NCBI RefSeq assembly: GCF_050589845.1 | Contig: NZ_JBNGPA010000009.1 | Location: 162,535 to 226,534, forward strand | DNA length: 64,000 nt | Source: Carboxylicivirga agarovorans | GTDB lineage: Bacteria; Bacteroidota; Bacteroidia; Bacteroidales; Marinilabiliaceae | Reading direction: 5' to 3' | Shown: piece after piece, positions 63,795 to 64,000 of the stretch | How positions within the stretch are numbered: the stretch's first letter is position 1 | Layout of the letters: every line of letters starts with the position of its first letter | Notes under the pieces: model-generated | Seen by the model: only the letters and a program-made list of their open reading frames with translations | Databases searched by the model: none | Told to the model about the DNA's origin: nothing | Program-made: the position numbers and the translations under genes

Positions 63795-63839
63795 AGGCTG
63801 AAAGTCTGAAACAGTGACTTTGTTTCAGACTTTCAGCCT
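63795..63839. repeat. 18-bp perfect inverted repeat
   Basis: AGGCTGAAAGTCTGAAAC (63795-63812) pairs with 63822-63839 with a 9-base loop. There is no T run, so it is not a typical terminator. Confidence 0.85.
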
Positions 63840-63939
63840 GAGATTTACATTATTACCAATTTCAAGGGGCGATGCCCACGAGTGTTCGAAAAGATTCAAA
63901 CATTCACATATATAGTGTTTTGCAAGCTGTAAATCAGCT

Positions 63940-63990
63940 CTCCTCCTGGCAAGGAGGAGTACCTCGACGAAGGAGAGGGGAGGTGGTTTT
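63940..63990. repeat. Bacteroidota-type GAGG-rich intergenic repeat
   Basis: CTCCTCCT-ggca-AGGAGGAG hairpin followed by ACCTCGACGAAGGAGAGGGG and GAGGTGGT. Short elements of this form are common between genes in Bacteroidota. Confidence 0.5.
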
Positions 63991-64000
63991 AAGTCTTTTT

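Larger units (their letters stand above)
63119..64000. other. Gene-free right end with palindromes
   Basis: 882 bases without a supportable gene. It holds the 44-bp palindrome (63518-63561), TTACCGAA/CCGAACA iterations to about 63600, an 18-bp hairpin (63795-63839) and a CTCCTCCT/AGGAGGAG repeat element near 63940. Confidence 0.6.

Overview
The window reads as chromosome of an anaerobic or facultative Bacteroidota (Bacteroidales/Marinilabiliales type). The signs are a SusC/SusD polysaccharide utilization locus with ECF sigma/FecR control, a type IX secretion tail on a cupredoxin, an S46 dipeptidyl-peptidase, a KdsC-like phosphatase, a LytTR regulator, and promoters of the TTTG/TAnnTTTG type. 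Few genes have a Shine-Dalgarno sequence. Species cannot be fixed from sequence alone.

1-20160 (all minus strand): a polysaccharide utilization locus. Reading leftward from 20160: ECF sigma factor, FecR anti-sigma, STN-type SusC, SusD, a terminator-like hairpin, a DUF3472 lipoprotein, GH35, GH109, GH110, a 1342-residue GH2 and a second GH2 cut by the window edge. The enzymes fit exo-trimming of a galactose-rich glycan capped by alpha-1,3-Gal and alpha-GalNAc. No sulfatase is visible.

20161-31393: a BspA-like secreted repeat protein, a T9SS cupredoxin, and an adaptive-mutagenesis-type group (XRE-S24 LexA-like repressor, REP-associated transposase with a cluster of palindromes, Y-family polymerase, DnaE2-like polymerase). 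It ends in two 380-bp tandem repeats. Short palindromic repeat islands lie in several intergenic gaps.

31394-44560: core genes. These are DPP11-like peptidase, Maf, UbiA-family prenyltransferase, KdsC-like phosphatase, an NTF2-like lipoprotein, YigZ and a PfkB kinase. They are followed by a phosphate module (porin with an 11-bp-period Pho-box-like array, PhoB-like regulator, PhoR-like kinase), a membrane-anchored reductive-dehalogenase-like Fe-S protein and a WcaF-like acetyltransferase.

44561-57089: accessory region. It holds small orphan membrane proteins and lipoproteins, then seven unrelated minus-strand genes (47979-56066) separated by spacers that share repeated, palindromic sequence. 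This looks like a gene-cassette array, though no integrase is seen. It is closed by three 195-bp tandem repeats, a 24-bp perfect inverted repeat and tRNA-Ser(UGA), whose 3' end faces the region.

57175-64000: core genes again (HU, TrmH-type methyltransferase, LytTR regulator, DUF4956 membrane protein, BASS-type transporter, small secreted Spy-like protein, SDR). The last 880 bases have no gene but contain a perfect 44-bp palindrome and other hairpins.
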